DNA of 64,000 nucleotides from Streptomyces sp. CB01201. GTDB lineage: Bacteria > Actinomycetota > Actinomycetes > Streptomycetales > Streptomycetaceae. The position numbers and the translations under genes are program-made. Shown one piece after another: positions 28,921 to 38,235 of this stretch. Numbering within the stretch: the stretch's first letter is position 1; every line of letters starts with the position of its first letter. The notes below the pieces were generated by a model. The model was not told where the DNA came from and did no database searches. It worked only from the letters and a program-made list of their open reading frames with translations. Location of the stretch: contig NZ_NNBJ01000002.1 of NCBI RefSeq assembly GCF_002803085.1, positions 577,023-641,022 of the forward strand. The letters run 5' to 3'.

Positions 28921-29885
28921 GCAAGTACCTGGTGACGGGCGGTGCGGGATATGTGGGCAGCGTGGTGGCGGCCCACCTCGTCGAGGCCGGCCACGCCGTG
29001 ACCGTCCTCGACGACCTCTCCACGGGCTTTCGCGAAGCCGTCCCCGCCGGAGCCGCCTTCATCGAGGGCCGCATCCAGGACGCCGCCCGGTGGCTCGACC
29101 CGTCCTTCGACGCCGTCCTCCACTTCGCGGCGTTCTCCCAGGTCGGCGAGTCGGTGGCGGTCCCCGAGAAGTACTGGAGCAACAACGTCGGCGGCACGAT
29201 GGCGCTGCTCGCCGCGATGCGCGACGCGGACGTGCGCACGCTGGTGTTCTCCTCCACCGCGGCCACCTACGGCGAGCCCGTCTCGACCCCGATCACCGAG
29301 ACCGCCCCCACCGCCCCCACCAGCCCCTACGGCGCCTCCAAGCTGGCGGTGGACCACATGATCGCCGGCGAGTGCGCGGCCCACGGCCTGGCCGCGGTGT
29401 CCCTGCGCTACTTCAACGTGGCGGGCGCGTACGGAAGGTGCGGGGAGCGCCACGCCCCCGAATCCCACCTGATCCCGCTGGTGCTCCAAGTGGCCCTGGG
29501 CGAGCGGGAGTTCATCTCCGTCTACGGCGACGACTACCCCACCCCCGACGGGACCTGCGTCCGCGACTACATCCACGTGGCGGACCTCGCCGAGGCGCAC
29601 CTGCTCGCCCTGGACGCCGCGACCGCCGGCGAGCACCTCGTCTGCAACCTCGGCAACGGCAACGGGTTCTCGGTCCGCGAGGTCGTCGAGACCGTGCGCA
29701 AGGTGACCGGCCACGAGATCCCCGAGGTCGTCGCGGGCCGGCGCGGCGGCGACCCGGCGGTCCTGGTGGCCTCCGCCGCCCGCGCCCACGAGCGCCTCGG
29801 CTGGCAGCCCTCGCGCGCCGACCTCGCCGGAATCGTCGCGGACGCCTGGGCGTTCGCCCGCCGGACGGAGCCCGCCGGTGAGTGA
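28917..29885 (+). CDS. galE: UDP-glucose 4-epimerase
   Basis: 322-residue extended SDR interconverting UDP-galactose and UDP-glucose with bound NAD. Features: [17 protein letters not shown] (NAD loop), VLDDLSTG, catalytic YGASK (Tyr/Lys) with [10 protein letters not shown] upstream, RYFNVAGA, and [21 protein letters not shown] 28917 overlaps the galT stop by 4 nt. Confidence 0.95.
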   Translation: MSKYLVTGGAGYVGSVVAAHLVEAGHAVTVLDDLSTGFREAVPAGAAFIEGRIQDAARWLDPSFDAVLHFAAFSQVGESVAVPEKYWSNNVGGTMALLAAMRDADVRTLVFSSTAATYGEPVSTPITETAPTAPTSPYGASKLAVDHMIAGECAAHGLAAVSLRYFNVAGAYGRCGERHAPESHLIPLVLQVALGEREFISVYGDDYPTPDGTCVRDYIHVADLAEAHLLALDAATAGEHLVCNLGNGNGFSVREVVETVRKVTGHEIPEVVAGRRGGDPAVLVASAARAHERLGWQPSRADLAGIVADAWAFARRTEPAGE

Positions 29886-31044
29886 ACGGGGTGCTCCGGC
29901 ACGTGACGTGGCCGCCGCCTTCCGCGCGTTGTACGGATACGAGCCCGAAGGGGTGTGGGCCGCACCCGGCCGGGTGAACCTCATCGGCGAGTACACCGAC
30001 TTCAACGAGGGCTTCGTCATGCCGCTCGCCCTGCCGCACACGGCGGTGGCGGCGGTGGCCCGGCGCACCGACGGGGCCGTGCGGATCCACTCGGCCGACA
30101 TCGCGGGACCCGTGGTGGAGCTGCGCGCCGACGAGTTGGCACCGCTGTCCGGCGCGGGCTGGGCGGCCTACCCGGCGGGCGTGCTGTGGGCACTGCGCGA
30201 GGCGGGCCACGCGGTGCCGGGCGCGGACATCCACCTGACGTCGACGGTGCCGACGGGGGCGGGCCTGTCCTCCTCGGCCGCCCTTGAGGTGGTCACCGCC
30301 CTCGCCCTGCGCGACCTGTACGAACTCCCGCTCTCGCTACCGGAGTTGGCCGCGCTGGCGCAGCGGGCCGAGAACGCGTTCGTCGGCGTGCCGTGCGGGA
30401 TCATGGACCAGACGGCGTCGGCGTGCTGCGTGGCGGGCCATGTCCTGCACCTGGACGCACGCGACCTGACGACTCGCCACATCCCCTTCGACCTCCCCGC
30501 CCAGGGGCTGCGGCTCCTGGTGGTGGACACCCGCGTGAAACACGCGCTGGGGGACGGCGCGTACGCGGAGCGGCGCGCCGGCTGCGAGCAGGGCGCGCGG
30601 GAGCTGGGTGTACGCACCCTGCGCGAACTCCCCTACGCGCGACTCCCCGACGCGCTGGGGGAGCTGTCCTCCGGGACGGTCCGCGCCTATGTGCGGCACG
30701 TGGTGAGCGACAACGAGCGAGTGACGCGGGTGGCGGGGCTGCTCGCGGCGGGCGATGTCCGCGGGGTGGGCCCGGTGCTGACCGAGGGGCACGCCTCCCT
30801 CCGGGACGATCTGCGGGTGTCCTGCGCGGAGCTGGACCTGGTGGTGGACACGGCGGTGGCCGCCGGGGCGCTCGGGGCGCGGATGACGGGCGGGGGCTTC
30901 GGGGGCTCGGCGATCGTCCTGGCCGAGGAGGCGGCACTGGACGCGGTCGCGAAGGCCGTGGCTGCGGCTTTCGAGCAGGCGTCCCTGACGGCCCCGAGGA
31001 TATTCGAGGCGGTGCCGTCGCCGGGGGCCCGGCGCCTGGCCTGA
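29878..31044 (+). CDS. galK: Galactokinase
   Basis: 388-residue GHMP kinase phosphorylating galactose at C1. Motifs: [20 protein letters not shown] (sugar recognition), the ATP loop [24 protein letters not shown] (catalytic Asp) and [17 protein letters not shown] 29878 overlaps the galE stop by 8 nt, so galTEK is a tightly coupled operon with the same order as in S. lividans and S. coelicolor. Confidence 0.95.
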   Translation: MSERGAPARDVAAAFRALYGYEPEGVWAAPGRVNLIGEYTDFNEGFVMPLALPHTAVAAVARRTDGAVRIHSADIAGPVVELRADELAPLSGAGWAAYPAGVLWALREAGHAVPGADIHLTSTVPTGAGLSSSAALEVVTALALRDLYELPLSLPELAALAQRAENAFVGVPCGIMDQTASACCVAGHVLHLDARDLTTRHIPFDLPAQGLRLLVVDTRVKHALGDGAYAERRAGCEQGARELGVRTLRELPYARLPDALGELSSGTVRAYVRHVVSDNERVTRVAGLLAAGDVRGVGPVLTEGHASLRDDLRVSCAELDLVVDTAVAAGALGARMTGGGFGGSAIVLAEEAALDAVAKAVAAAFEQASLTAPRIFEAVPSPGARRLA

Positions 31045-31072
31045 GGCCCGGCGATTCCCGCCGCACCCCCGG

Positions 31073-31516
31073 TCAGGGAAGCCGCTTGGTCAGGGTGTAC
31101 TCCGTGACCCCCGGAGGATAGTCGGGGATCACCGCCACGACCTCGTACCCCCGGCCCCGGTAGAACCCCGGCGCCTGGAAGTCCCACGTCTCCACCCGGG
31201 CAAACCCGCACCCCCGCTCGGAGCGCGCCAACTCCTCGGCATGGCTGAGGAGTTGGGTGCCGAGACCTGCGGACCGCAGCCCCGGGTCCACCCACAGGAG
31301 GTCGACGTGGAGCCAGCCCGCCCAGGTCCGCCCGGTCAGACCCCCGGCCAGCAGGCCCTCCTCGTTCAACCCCCAGACGTGGAGCGGCACTTCCTTCTCG
31401 GCCGGCGTCCCCCGCAGGGCTCGCAGCGCCGGAGACCGCTCGGTGTTGGTGTCCCGCAGGCGCTGCCCCAGCTGCACCTGCCGGGCCTTGTCCACTTCTG
31501 TCTCAAGACGAAACAT
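31073..31516 (-). CDS. GNAT family N-acetyltransferase
   Basis: 147 residues. The acetyl-CoA loop LRSAGLGTQLLSHAEELA (R-x-x-G-x-G) and the end ETWDFQAPGFYRGRGYEVVAVI (FYxxxGF/Y) identify the fold. The substrate is unknown. ATG 31516 has a GGGTGAG-type ribosome-binding site; a GTG 9 nt upstream has none. It converges with galK. Confidence 0.88.
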   Translation of the reverse strand: MFRLETEVDKARQVQLGQRLRDTNTERSPALRALRGTPAEKEVPLHVWGLNEEGLLAGGLTGRTWAGWLHVDLLWVDPGLRSAGLGTQLLSHAEELARSERGCGFARVETWDFQAPGFYRGRGYEVVAVIPDYPPGVTEYTLTKRLP

Positions 31517-31777
31517 GGCACTCACCCTAAACATGCGCACACGCCAAGTAGCCGGACGGGTTCCCTCAGTTCGGCAAAGTGCCTTCCGCTCACAGCTCAC
31601 GGCCCTACGCTGATGCACAGCACCGGTGGGGGCCGGTGTCGATCAGGGGGCGAGACAGTCGGGTACGTCGCCCGGGGCGGGGTAGAACTCAGTGCACGGC
31701 GGCGGCCGTGCGACTGCGGTCGCCGGCTCCGGGCGTCGTACCCGTACCGGTCCGCCACCGGACCCTGGGGGTGTCAC

Positions 31778-32545
31778 TTGGTACGTATCCGAGTTCTCGT
31801 GGTGGACGACCATCGCATCTTCGCCGAGTCGCTCGCCGCGGCCCTGGCCGCGGAGCCCGACGTGGACGTCGCCGCGGCCGGCAGCGGCCCCGCGGCGCTG
31901 CGCTGCCTGGAGCGGGGCGCGGCCGAGGGCCGCAGATTCGATGTGATGCTCGTCGACGCGGACTTGGGCGCATCGGCCGCGGTCCCGGTCGCCCGTGTGG
32001 TGCCCGACGGCGGTGGTGCGGACGGCCTGGTGGACGGCATCTCGCTGGTCGCGGGCGTCCGCGTGGGCCAGCCCGCGGTGCGTACCGTCGTGCTCGCCGA
32101 GAAGGACGACCCGCGCCGGGCCGCCCTCGCCCTCCAGGCCGGCGCCTGCGGCTGGGTCGCCAAGGACTGCTCCCTGCAACGGCTGCTCGCCGTGATCCGG
32201 GGCGTACTGCGGGACGAGACGCATCTGCCGCCCGCGCTGCTCACCGGCGTGCTGCGGGAGCTGACGGCCGCGCGCAAGCACCGCACCGAGTCCGAGCGTC
32301 TGGTGGAGTCGCTCACCCCGCGCGAGCGCGAGGTGCTGCGCTGCATGGTGGCCGGGCTCGGGCGCAAGGCGGTCGCCGAGCGGCTGTTCCTGTCCCCGCA
32401 CACGGTGCGGACCCATATGCAGAACGTGCTCGGCAAGCTGGGCGTGCACTCCACGCTCGCGGCCGTCGCGCTGGCCCGCCGGGCCGGTGTGGGCCCGGTC
32501 GACCTAGCCGGGGATGTTGTCGAACGGGGCGGTCAACTGGCGTAG
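31778..32545 (+). CDS. LuxR/NarL-type response regulator
   Basis: 255 residues. Receiver pocket VLVVDDH and phosphoacceptor Asp60 in DVMLVDADLG are present, with Lys in GWVAKDCS. An insertion of about 30 residues (Ala/Val/Gly-rich, 65-100) lengthens the receiver. The C-terminal HTH is LTPREREVLRCMVAGLG to HTVRTHMQNVLGKLGV. The only in-frame start that fits is TTG 31778 (MVRIRVLVVDDH) with GGGGG 6 nt upstream. The last 42 bp overlap the convergent tamR. No partner kinase is adjacent. Confidence 0.88.
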   Translation: MVRIRVLVVDDHRIFAESLAAALAAEPDVDVAAAGSGPAALRCLERGAAEGRRFDVMLVDADLGASAAVPVARVVPDGGGADGLVDGISLVAGVRVGQPAVRTVVLAEKDDPRRAALALQAGACGWVAKDCSLQRLLAVIRGVLRDETHLPPALLTGVLRELTAARKHRTESERLVESLTPREREVLRCMVAGLGRKAVAERLFLSPHTVRTHMQNVLGKLGVHSTLAAVALARRAGVGPVDLAGDVVERGGQLA

Positions 32546-33001
32546 CAGCGCGGCCAGTTCGCCCCGCTCCTTGCGGCTGAGCTCGCCGAGGATGGCCCGC
32601 TCCTGTTCGAGCAGGCCCGCGAGCGCCTGGTCGGCGCGGTCGCGCCCCTCGGGGGTGAGCCGCACCAGGACCCCGCGCCGGTCGCTGGGGTCGGGCAGCC
32701 GCTCGACCAGGCCCTTCTTGGCGAGCCGGTCGATCCGGTTGGTCATCGTGCCCGAGGTGACGAGCGTCTGGGTCAGAAGCTGGCCGGGGGAGAGCTGGTA
32801 GGGCGCGCCGGCCCGGCGCAGCGACGTCAGGACGTCGAACTCCCAGGGCTCCAGGCTGTGCTCCGCGAACGCGAGCCTGCGGGCCCGGTCGAGATGGCGG
32901 GCCAGCCTGCTCACCCGGCTGAGCACCTCAAGTGGTTCCACGTCGAGGTCCGGGCGCTCGCGGCGCCATGCAGCGACCAGTCGGTCGACCTCATCCTCCA
33001 T
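32504..33001 (-). CDS. tamR: MarR family regulator TamR (UrtR subgroup)
   Basis: 165 residues with a winged helix: SPGQLLTQTLVTSGTMTNRIDRLAKKGLVERLPDPSDRRGVLVRLT. An extra N-terminal helix with Trp, Arg and Asp residues (VAAWRRERPDLDVEPL) marks the UrtR subgroup. TamR of S. coelicolor sits divergent from tam, binds the intergenic region and is released by trans-aconitate and related tricarboxylates (established). Here it is also divergent from tam and a perfect palindrome lies between. Leaderless transcription is likely: TACACT ends 7 nt before the ATG. Confidence 0.9.
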   Translation of the reverse strand: MEDEVDRLVAAWRRERPDLDVEPLEVLSRVSRLARHLDRARRLAFAEHSLEPWEFDVLTSLRRAGAPYQLSPGQLLTQTLVTSGTMTNRIDRLAKKGLVERLPDPSDRRGVLVRLTPEGRDRADQALAGLLEQERAILGELSRKERGELAALLRQLTAPFDNIPG

Positions 33002-33008
33002 GTCGATC

Positions 33009-33050
33009 AGTGTAGAGGGTCCCTCGATGTGAAGTCTCTTGACGTCAAGA
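33009..33050 (-). promoter_or_regulatory. TamR operator and leaderless tamR promoter
   Basis: TCTTGACGTCAAGA (33037-33050) is a perfect 14-bp palindrome of MarR-operator type, between tamR and tam. The tamR -10 TACACT occupies 33009-33014 (minus strand). An AT-rich run TATATATCGA follows the palindrome toward tam. Confidence 0.65.
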
Positions 33051-33132
33051 TATATATCGAGCCACCATTGGGCATGGAGGGGCCGGGACCCTGTTCCGCT
33101 TCGCCCAGCCGTACCTGCAAGGGGGCTCGAAC

Positions 33133-33981
33133 ATGTATTCCGATTCATCGTCGACCACACCACCCGGGCCGCCGGTCTGGGACCCGCAGCAGTATCTGCG
33201 CCACGCCGGGCACCGCACACGGCCGTTCCTCGACCTGCTGACCCGCATACCCGACCTGCCCGCGACCGGCGGCCCCTCGCCCCGGATAGCCGACCTGGGC
33301 TGCGGCCCGGGCAACGTCACCGTCCGCCTCGCCGACCGCTGGCCCGACGCCCGCATCACCGGCTTCGACCTCTCCCCGCAGATGCTGGCCCAGGCCGACA
33401 AGGACTTCGCCGGCACCACCGCGGGCGGCGGCTGGCTGGACTTCCAGGTCGCCGACGCCGCGCACTGGACGCCCGGCGAGCCCTACGACCTGATCGTCTC
33501 CAACGCCGCTCTGCAGTGGGTCCCCAACCACCCCGAGTCGTTCCCGGCCTGGATCGACGGGCTCACCCCCGGCGGCACCTTCGCCTTCCAGGTTCCGGGC
33601 AATTTCACCTCGCCCAGCCACGCGATCCTCGCCGAACTCTGCGAGTCCCCGCGCTGGCGCAGCCGCCTCGACGACCACGGCCGCCGCTACGTCCACATTC
33701 TGGAGCCCGCCGACTACCTGACCCGCCTCGCCGACCTCGGCTGCGAGACCGATGTCTGGGAAACCGTCTACTGCCAGTTGCTGACCGGCCCCGACCCCGT
33801 CCTCGACTGGGTCAAGGGCACCGCCCTGCGCCCCGTCCTGACCGCCCTCGACGGCGACCAGGAGGCCATCGACGCCCTGCTCGCCGAATACCGCGACCGC
33901 CTGCGCGAGGCCTACCCGCCGGGCCCGCACGGCACGGTCTTCCCCTTCCGCCGCATCTTCGCGGTCGCCAGGAAGAAGTAG
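33133..33981 (+). CDS. tam: Trans-aconitate 2-methyltransferase
   Basis: 282-residue SAM-dependent enzyme that methylates trans-aconitate, an inhibitor of aconitase formed from cis-aconitate under oxidative stress. Features: VWDPQQYLRH near the N-terminus, SAM motif IADLGCGPGNVTVRL, acidic residue in ITGFDLSPQML, and IVSNAALQWVPNH. A GGGGG ribosome-binding site precedes the ATG. It is divergent from tamR and followed 10 bp later by a VOC protein, probably in one transcript. Confidence 0.92.
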   Translation: MYSDSSSTTPPGPPVWDPQQYLRHAGHRTRPFLDLLTRIPDLPATGGPSPRIADLGCGPGNVTVRLADRWPDARITGFDLSPQMLAQADKDFAGTTAGGGWLDFQVADAAHWTPGEPYDLIVSNAALQWVPNHPESFPAWIDGLTPGGTFAFQVPGNFTSPSHAILAELCESPRWRSRLDDHGRRYVHILEPADYLTRLADLGCETDVWETVYCQLLTGPDPVLDWVKGTALRPVLTALDGDQEAIDALLAEYRDRLREAYPPGPHGTVFPFRRIFAVARKK

Positions 33982-33991
33982 GGGGACGGAG

Positions 33992-34354
33992 ATGCTCGCC
34001 GCCGTCGACCACGTCCAGCTCGCCGCCCCGCCCGGCAGCGAGCCGCGGCTGAGGACGTACTACCGCGACGTCCTCGGCATGACCGAGATCCCCAAGCCCC
34101 CGCCCCTCGCCGCCCGCGGCGGCTGCTGGTTCGGGTACGGGGGCGTCCAGCTCCACCTGGGCATCGAGGAGGACTTCCGGCCCGCGAAGAAGGCCCACCC
34201 CGGGCTGCGGGTCACCTCGATCGCGGCGTACGCCCGCCGGCTCGCGGAACACGGCGCACCGGTCGTGTGGGACGAGGGCCTGCCGGGGCACCGCAGGTTC
34301 TACTCCGAGGATCCGGTCGGCAACCGCCTGGAGTTCCTGGAGCCGCTCGCCTGA
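33992..34354 (+). CDS. VOC (glyoxalase/dioxygenase superfamily) protein
   Basis: 120 residues with one beta-alpha-beta-beta-beta pair: begins AAVDHVQLAAPPG, then YYRDVLGMTEI, CWFGYGGVQLHLGIEEDF and ends RRFYSEDPVGNRLEFLEP. His (VDHVQL), His (LHLGI) and Glu (RLEFLE) can supply metal ligands. Substrate unknown; location behind tam suggests a role in stress or metabolite detoxification. Confidence 0.85.
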   Translation: MLAAVDHVQLAAPPGSEPRLRTYYRDVLGMTEIPKPPPLAARGGCWFGYGGVQLHLGIEEDFRPAKKAHPGLRVTSIAAYARRLAEHGAPVVWDEGLPGHRRFYSEDPVGNRLEFLEPLA

Positions 34355-34393
34355 ACCGCTCGCCCGAGCCGCCCGGCCACTCGCCCACAACGG

Positions 34394-34435
34394 GAGCGCC
34401 CTGCCCCCCTCCGTACGGAGGGGGGCAGGGCGCTC
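34394..34435. terminator. 42-bp perfect palindrome between convergent genes
   Basis: GAGCGCCCTGCCCCCCTCCG (34394-34413) and its complement meet at TA with no loop (centre 34414/34415). It lies between the VOC gene and the convergent VCBS gene; strong bidirectional terminator. Confidence 0.85.
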
Positions 34436-34453
34436 GGTACCGCTGGGGTCGGC

Positions 34454-36214
34454 CTAGTAGATGCCGTACTTGTAGGTGTTCCAGCCGTAGCCGATCTTCA
34501 CCCGGCCCTTGAGCCCGCCGGAACCGTCGGCGTCGTAGCGCCACAGGTTGCCCGCCGAGTCCACCGCGAGGATGTCCGAGCGGCCGTCGCCGGTCAGGTC
34601 GCCGGGGGCCGCGAGCATCTTCCCGCTGTACATGTTCCAGCCCGTGCCGATCTTGACCCGGCCCTTGAACGGGGCCTTGGCGTTGCCGGTGCCCGCGTAC
34701 AGGTAGAGCTCGCCGCCCGGGGTGCGGGCCAGCAGGTCCGGCAGGCCGTCGCCGTTGATGTCGCCGGCGCCGAAGAGCTTGTCGTACGCGTTCCAGCCCG
34801 CGCCCACGTCGATGCGCGAGTAGACGCCGGTGCCCTGGCCGTTGCCCGGGTACAGGTACAGGTGGCCGTTGCCGCCCTGACGGGCGAGCAGGTCGCCGTT
34901 GCCCTCACCGGTGAGGTCGCCCACACCGATGACGGTGTTGTAGATGCCCCAGCCGCCGCCGAGGTCGGCCCCGTTGACGTACAGGTTGCCCCAGGAGGCG
35001 ATCTCCAGGACGTCGGCCCAGCGCTTGGCGTTGTTGAGCGAGGAGGGGCTGGAGAGGTAGTTCGCTCCGGCCCAGCCGCCCTTGTCGCCGGGGTGTGCGG
35101 CCGACAGGTAGCCGTCGCCCTGGCCGTAGTAGTAGGACAGGGTGCCCGCGCCGTCGAGGCCGAACAGGTCCTGCTTGCCGTAGGCCGGGTTGCTGCCGGA
35201 CGGGAAGAGCTGGGAGCCCCGCCAGCCCGTGCCGAGCTGCTTGCGTGCCTGGAGCCGGCCGTCGGGCAGCGAGTTGTAGATCCACAGCGTGCCCGAGAGG
35301 TCGCGGCCGACCAGGTCGCCGCGGTCGTCACCGCTCTGGTCGTCGACGGCGACGATCTGGTTGTAGGCGTCCCAGCCGTAGCCGACCTTGACGCCCGCCT
35401 TCAGCGGGTTCGCGGCGTTGCCGGTGCCCGCGTAGAAGTACAGGTCGCCGTTCGGGGTGCGGCCGTAGACATCGCCCAGGCCGTCGCCGTTCACGTCGTT
35501 GGCGCCGACGATCTGGTCGAAGATGTTCCAGCTGCTGCCGACCTTCTTGCCCGCCGCGAACGGCGCGCTCAGGTTGCCCGTGCCGGCGTACAGGTAGAGG
35601 TCGCCGCCGGGGGTGCGGGCCATCAGGTCGTTGTGGCCGTCGCCGGTGACATCGGCGACCGACACGACCTTGTTGAACATGTTCCAGCCGGAGCCGGACC
35701 AGCCGCTGGAGTACATGCCGGTGGCGCTGACGTCCGGGTGCAGCGTCAGGACGCCGTTCGGAGACAGGTCGAGGGCCTCGGGAGCGCTGCCGCCACCCAG
35801 GTCACCGGGCAGGATGAGGTCCTTGTAGGCGTTCTGGGGACCGAAGAACTCGGGGTTCTGCGCGCTGGTCCCGTCCTCCAGGTACAGCTTGTCGTTGAGC
35901 TCACGGGCGAGCAGGTCGCTGTATCCGTCGACGTTCACGTCGAAGCGGGGCTTCGCGACCCCGGCCGCGTCAGCGCCCGCGACCAACGAGCGCTTGGCCT
36001 TGTTGGGCGCCTTGAGCGGGGCCTTGGGGTGAGGCAGCGTGATGTTCGGGGCAACGGCCGGCTTGGGCGTCTTCACGGCGGCGTGCGGGCCGGCCGGGTT
36101 GGAGTCTGCCGAGGCCGTGCCGGCGAGCAGCATGCCCGCCGACAGGACGATGGCGGTGCAGGCCGCGAGGCGGCTCGCGCGCTTGGTGCGCACAGAGGAC
36201 AAAATTCCCCCCAT
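34454..36214 (-). CDS. Secreted FG-GAP/VCBS repeat beta-propeller protein
   Basis: About 586 residues. A signal peptide (KRASRLAACTAIVLSAGMLLAGTASA) is followed by a Pro/Lys-rich linker and about ten repeats with calcium-binding loops such as DVTGDGHNDLMART, DVNGDGLGDVYGRT and DINGDGLPDLLART, each with LYLYAGTGN-type strands and GWN motifs. These repeats form integrin-like propellers, usually in secreted or surface proteins of Streptomyces; no catalytic domain is attached. ATG 36214 is given although no Shine-Dalgarno is seen; TTG or GTG codons 12-21 nt downstream follow a GGGGGG run. Confidence 0.85.
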   Translation of the reverse strand: MGGILSSVRTKRASRLAACTAIVLSAGMLLAGTASADSNPAGPHAAVKTPKPAVAPNITLPHPKAPLKAPNKAKRSLVAGADAAGVAKPRFDVNVDGYSDLLARELNDKLYLEDGTSAQNPEFFGPQNAYKDLILPGDLGGGSAPEALDLSPNGVLTLHPDVSATGMYSSGWSGSGWNMFNKVVSVADVTGDGHNDLMARTPGGDLYLYAGTGNLSAPFAAGKKVGSSWNIFDQIVGANDVNGDGLGDVYGRTPNGDLYFYAGTGNAANPLKAGVKVGYGWDAYNQIVAVDDQSGDDRGDLVGRDLSGTLWIYNSLPDGRLQARKQLGTGWRGSQLFPSGSNPAYGKQDLFGLDGAGTLSYYYGQGDGYLSAAHPGDKGGWAGANYLSSPSSLNNAKRWADVLEIASWGNLYVNGADLGGGWGIYNTVIGVGDLTGEGNGDLLARQGGNGHLYLYPGNGQGTGVYSRIDVGAGWNAYDKLFGAGDINGDGLPDLLARTPGGELYLYAGTGNAKAPFKGRVKIGTGWNMYSGKMLAAPGDLTGDGRSDILAVDSAGNLWRYDADGSGGLKGRVKIGYGWNTYKYGIY

Positions 36215-36453
36215 GGGAATAAGCGGGTAGACCCGGGGAGAATCGCGTCGCTGCGTATTCGTCGTCGCATGGGCGCGCGGAAAGGTGCGCGGCTCGTGCA
36301 CCTCGACGGCACGGACGGCCGTCATGGGTGATGGCACGCGAGGAATGGCGGGAATCCCCCCCGGGATTGTGGGTGAAGACTACCGCCGATTCTTGTGTAG
36401 TTGAAGTGAAAATTGGGGCAGGTGTTGATTGATCTTGACCGGGGTGGGCTGAA
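36215..36453. other. 239-bp intergenic region upstream of the VCBS gene
   Basis: Lower in GC than the surroundings (for example around 36380-36440) and holding the promoter for the VCBS gene. No further signal is clear. Confidence 0.4.
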
Positions 36454-37194
36454 TCAACTCTTCCGGTGCCCTATGAGTCGCGGTTTCGGTTCAAGACCGT
36501 CCAAACCGTGCCACGCCAGATTCACCAGGTGCGCCGCGACTTCCGCCTTCTTGGGTTTGCGCACGTCCAGCCACCACTGTCCGGTCAGCGCCACCATGCC
36601 GACCAGCGCCTGCGCGTACAGCGGTGCCAGTTTCGCGTCGAAGCCCCGCGCCTTGAACTCCAGGCCCAGAATGTCCTCGACCTGGGTGGCGATGTCGGAG
36701 ATGAGTGAGGCGAAGGTTCCGGTCGACTGGGCGACCGGGGAGTCGCGCACCAGAATGCGGAATCCGTCCGTATACGTCTCGATGTAGTCGAGCAGTGCGA
36801 ATGCGGCCTGTTCCAGGAGTTCACGCGGATGGCCCGCGGTCAGGGCGCCCGTCACCCCGTCGAGCAGCGAGCGCATTTCGCGGTCCACGACGACCGCGTA
36901 CAGGCCCTCCTTGCCGCCGAAATGCTCGTACACCACCGGCTTGGAGACGCCCGCCTTCGCGGCGATCTCCTCGACCGAGGTGCCCTCGAAGCCCTTTTCG
37001 GCGAAGAGCGTGCGACCGATGTCCAGCAGTTGCTCCCGGCGCTCGGCCCCGGTCATCCGGGTCCGGCGGGTGCGTCGGGGCTTCTCGGCCGAGCCGGACG
37101 CCCCGGCGGAGCGGGAGGAACCAGTGGTGCGGGAGGAACCAGTGGTGCTGGTGGTACGGGTGGTGCTGGAGTCGGTCGCCACGTCCTCCATCAT
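36454..37194 (-). CDS. TetR family regulator, probably of the desaturase
   Basis: 246 residues. After a low-complexity Ser/Thr/Gly-rich tail (about 8-35) comes a TetR HTH: RREQLLDIGRTLFAEKGFEG then TSVEEIAAKAGVSKPVVYEHFGGKEGLYAVVVDRE. The remaining helices form a ligand-binding domain of unknown specificity. Its ATG overlaps the desaturase stop (ATGA), so both are in one operon; such pairs often regulate membrane fatty acid desaturation. The region between desaturase and ppc carries tandem inverted repeats that could be its operators. The tail's DNA has an imperfect tandem repeat near 37110-37150. Confidence 0.88.
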   Translation of the reverse strand: MMEDVATDSSTTRTTSTTGSSRTTGSSRSAGASGSAEKPRRTRRTRMTGAERREQLLDIGRTLFAEKGFEGTSVEEIAAKAGVSKPVVYEHFGGKEGLYAVVVDREMRSLLDGVTGALTAGHPRELLEQAAFALLDYIETYTDGFRILVRDSPVAQSTGTFASLISDIATQVEDILGLEFKARGFDAKLAPLYAQALVGMVALTGQWWLDVRKPKKAEVAAHLVNLAWHGLDGLEPKPRLIGHRKS

Positions 37195-38189
37195 GCCGCC
37201 TCGGCGGCCTTCTCCTTGCGCCGGGACCGGTCGCCTTCGTTCCGCTTGGAGTCGATACGTGCCGCGCTCGGCCAGCGCACGTCGTACGCCAGGCCCGACT
37301 GCTCGCACCAGCGGATGATCCGGGCACTGGAGTCGATCTGCCCCCGCATCACCCCGTGCCGGGCCGACGTCGGGTCCGCGTGGTGCAGGTTGTGCCACGA
37401 CTCGCCGCACGAGAGCACCGCAAGCCACCACACGTTGCCGCTGCGGTCACGCGACTTGAACGGACGCTTGCCCACCGCGTGGCAGATCGAGTTGATCGAC
37501 CACGTCACGTGGTGCAGCAGCGCCACCCGCACCAGCGAGCCCCAGAAGAACGCCGTGAACGCGCCCCACCACGACATCGTCACCAGACCCCCCACCAGCG
37601 GCGGGATCGCGAGCGACAGGATCGTCCACCACACGAAGTCGCGCGAGATGCGGCGGATCGCCGGGTCGGCGAGGAGATCCGGCGCGTACTTCTCCTGCGA
37701 AGTCTGCTCCTCGTCGAACATCCACGCGATGTGCGCCCACCACAGGCCCTTCATCAGCGCGGGCAGCGTCTCGCCGAAACGCCACGGCGAATGCGGGTCG
37801 CCCTCCGCGTCCGAGAACTTGTGGTGCCTGCGGTGGTCGGCCACCCAGCGCACCAGCGGCCCCTCCACCGCCATCGAACCCGCGACCGCCAGCGCGATCC
37901 GCAGCGGGCGCTTCGCCTTGAACGAGCCGTGCGTGAAATAACGATGGAAACCGATCGTCACACCGTGACAGCCCAGGTAGTACATGAAGACGAGCAGGCC
38001 CAGATCGAGCCAGCTCACCCCTCCCCAGCCCCAGGCGAGCGGCACCGCCAGGACGAGGGCCACGAAGGGGACGGTGATGAAGAGGAGCAGGGCGATCTGC
38101 TCGATGCTGCGCTTTTTCTCGCCGCCCAAGGTCGCGGACGGCAGTGGATTCTTGTCCGACGACGGAAGCAGATCGGGACTGGTGGTCAT
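37191..38189 (-). CDS. Acyl-CoA / fatty acid desaturase (stearoyl-CoA type)
   Basis: 332-residue membrane di-iron enzyme. The three His boxes are HRYFTH, HRRHH and HNLHH, in hydrophobic context (four helices: residues 30-50, 55-80, and around 170-215). It introduces a double bond (probably delta-9) into acyl chains with an electron-transfer partner. Ends RRKEKAAEAA. Start ATG 38189 has GGGGG 9 nt upstream. First gene of the desaturase-tetR operon, divergent from ppc. Confidence 0.92.
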   Translation of the reverse strand: MTTSPDLLPSSDKNPLPSATLGGEKKRSIEQIALLLFITVPFVALVLAVPLAWGWGGVSWLDLGLLVFMYYLGCHGVTIGFHRYFTHGSFKAKRPLRIALAVAGSMAVEGPLVRWVADHRRHHKFSDAEGDPHSPWRFGETLPALMKGLWWAHIAWMFDEEQTSQEKYAPDLLADPAIRRISRDFVWWTILSLAIPPLVGGLVTMSWWGAFTAFFWGSLVRVALLHHVTWSINSICHAVGKRPFKSRDRSGNVWWLAVLSCGESWHNLHHADPTSARHGVMRGQIDSSARIIRWCEQSGLAYDVRWPSAARIDSKRNEGDRSRRKEKAAEAA

Positions 38190-38235
38190 GGGGAGTACCC
38201 CCGGCAGGGTGAGGAAAACGAGCGGAAGGCCTGGC

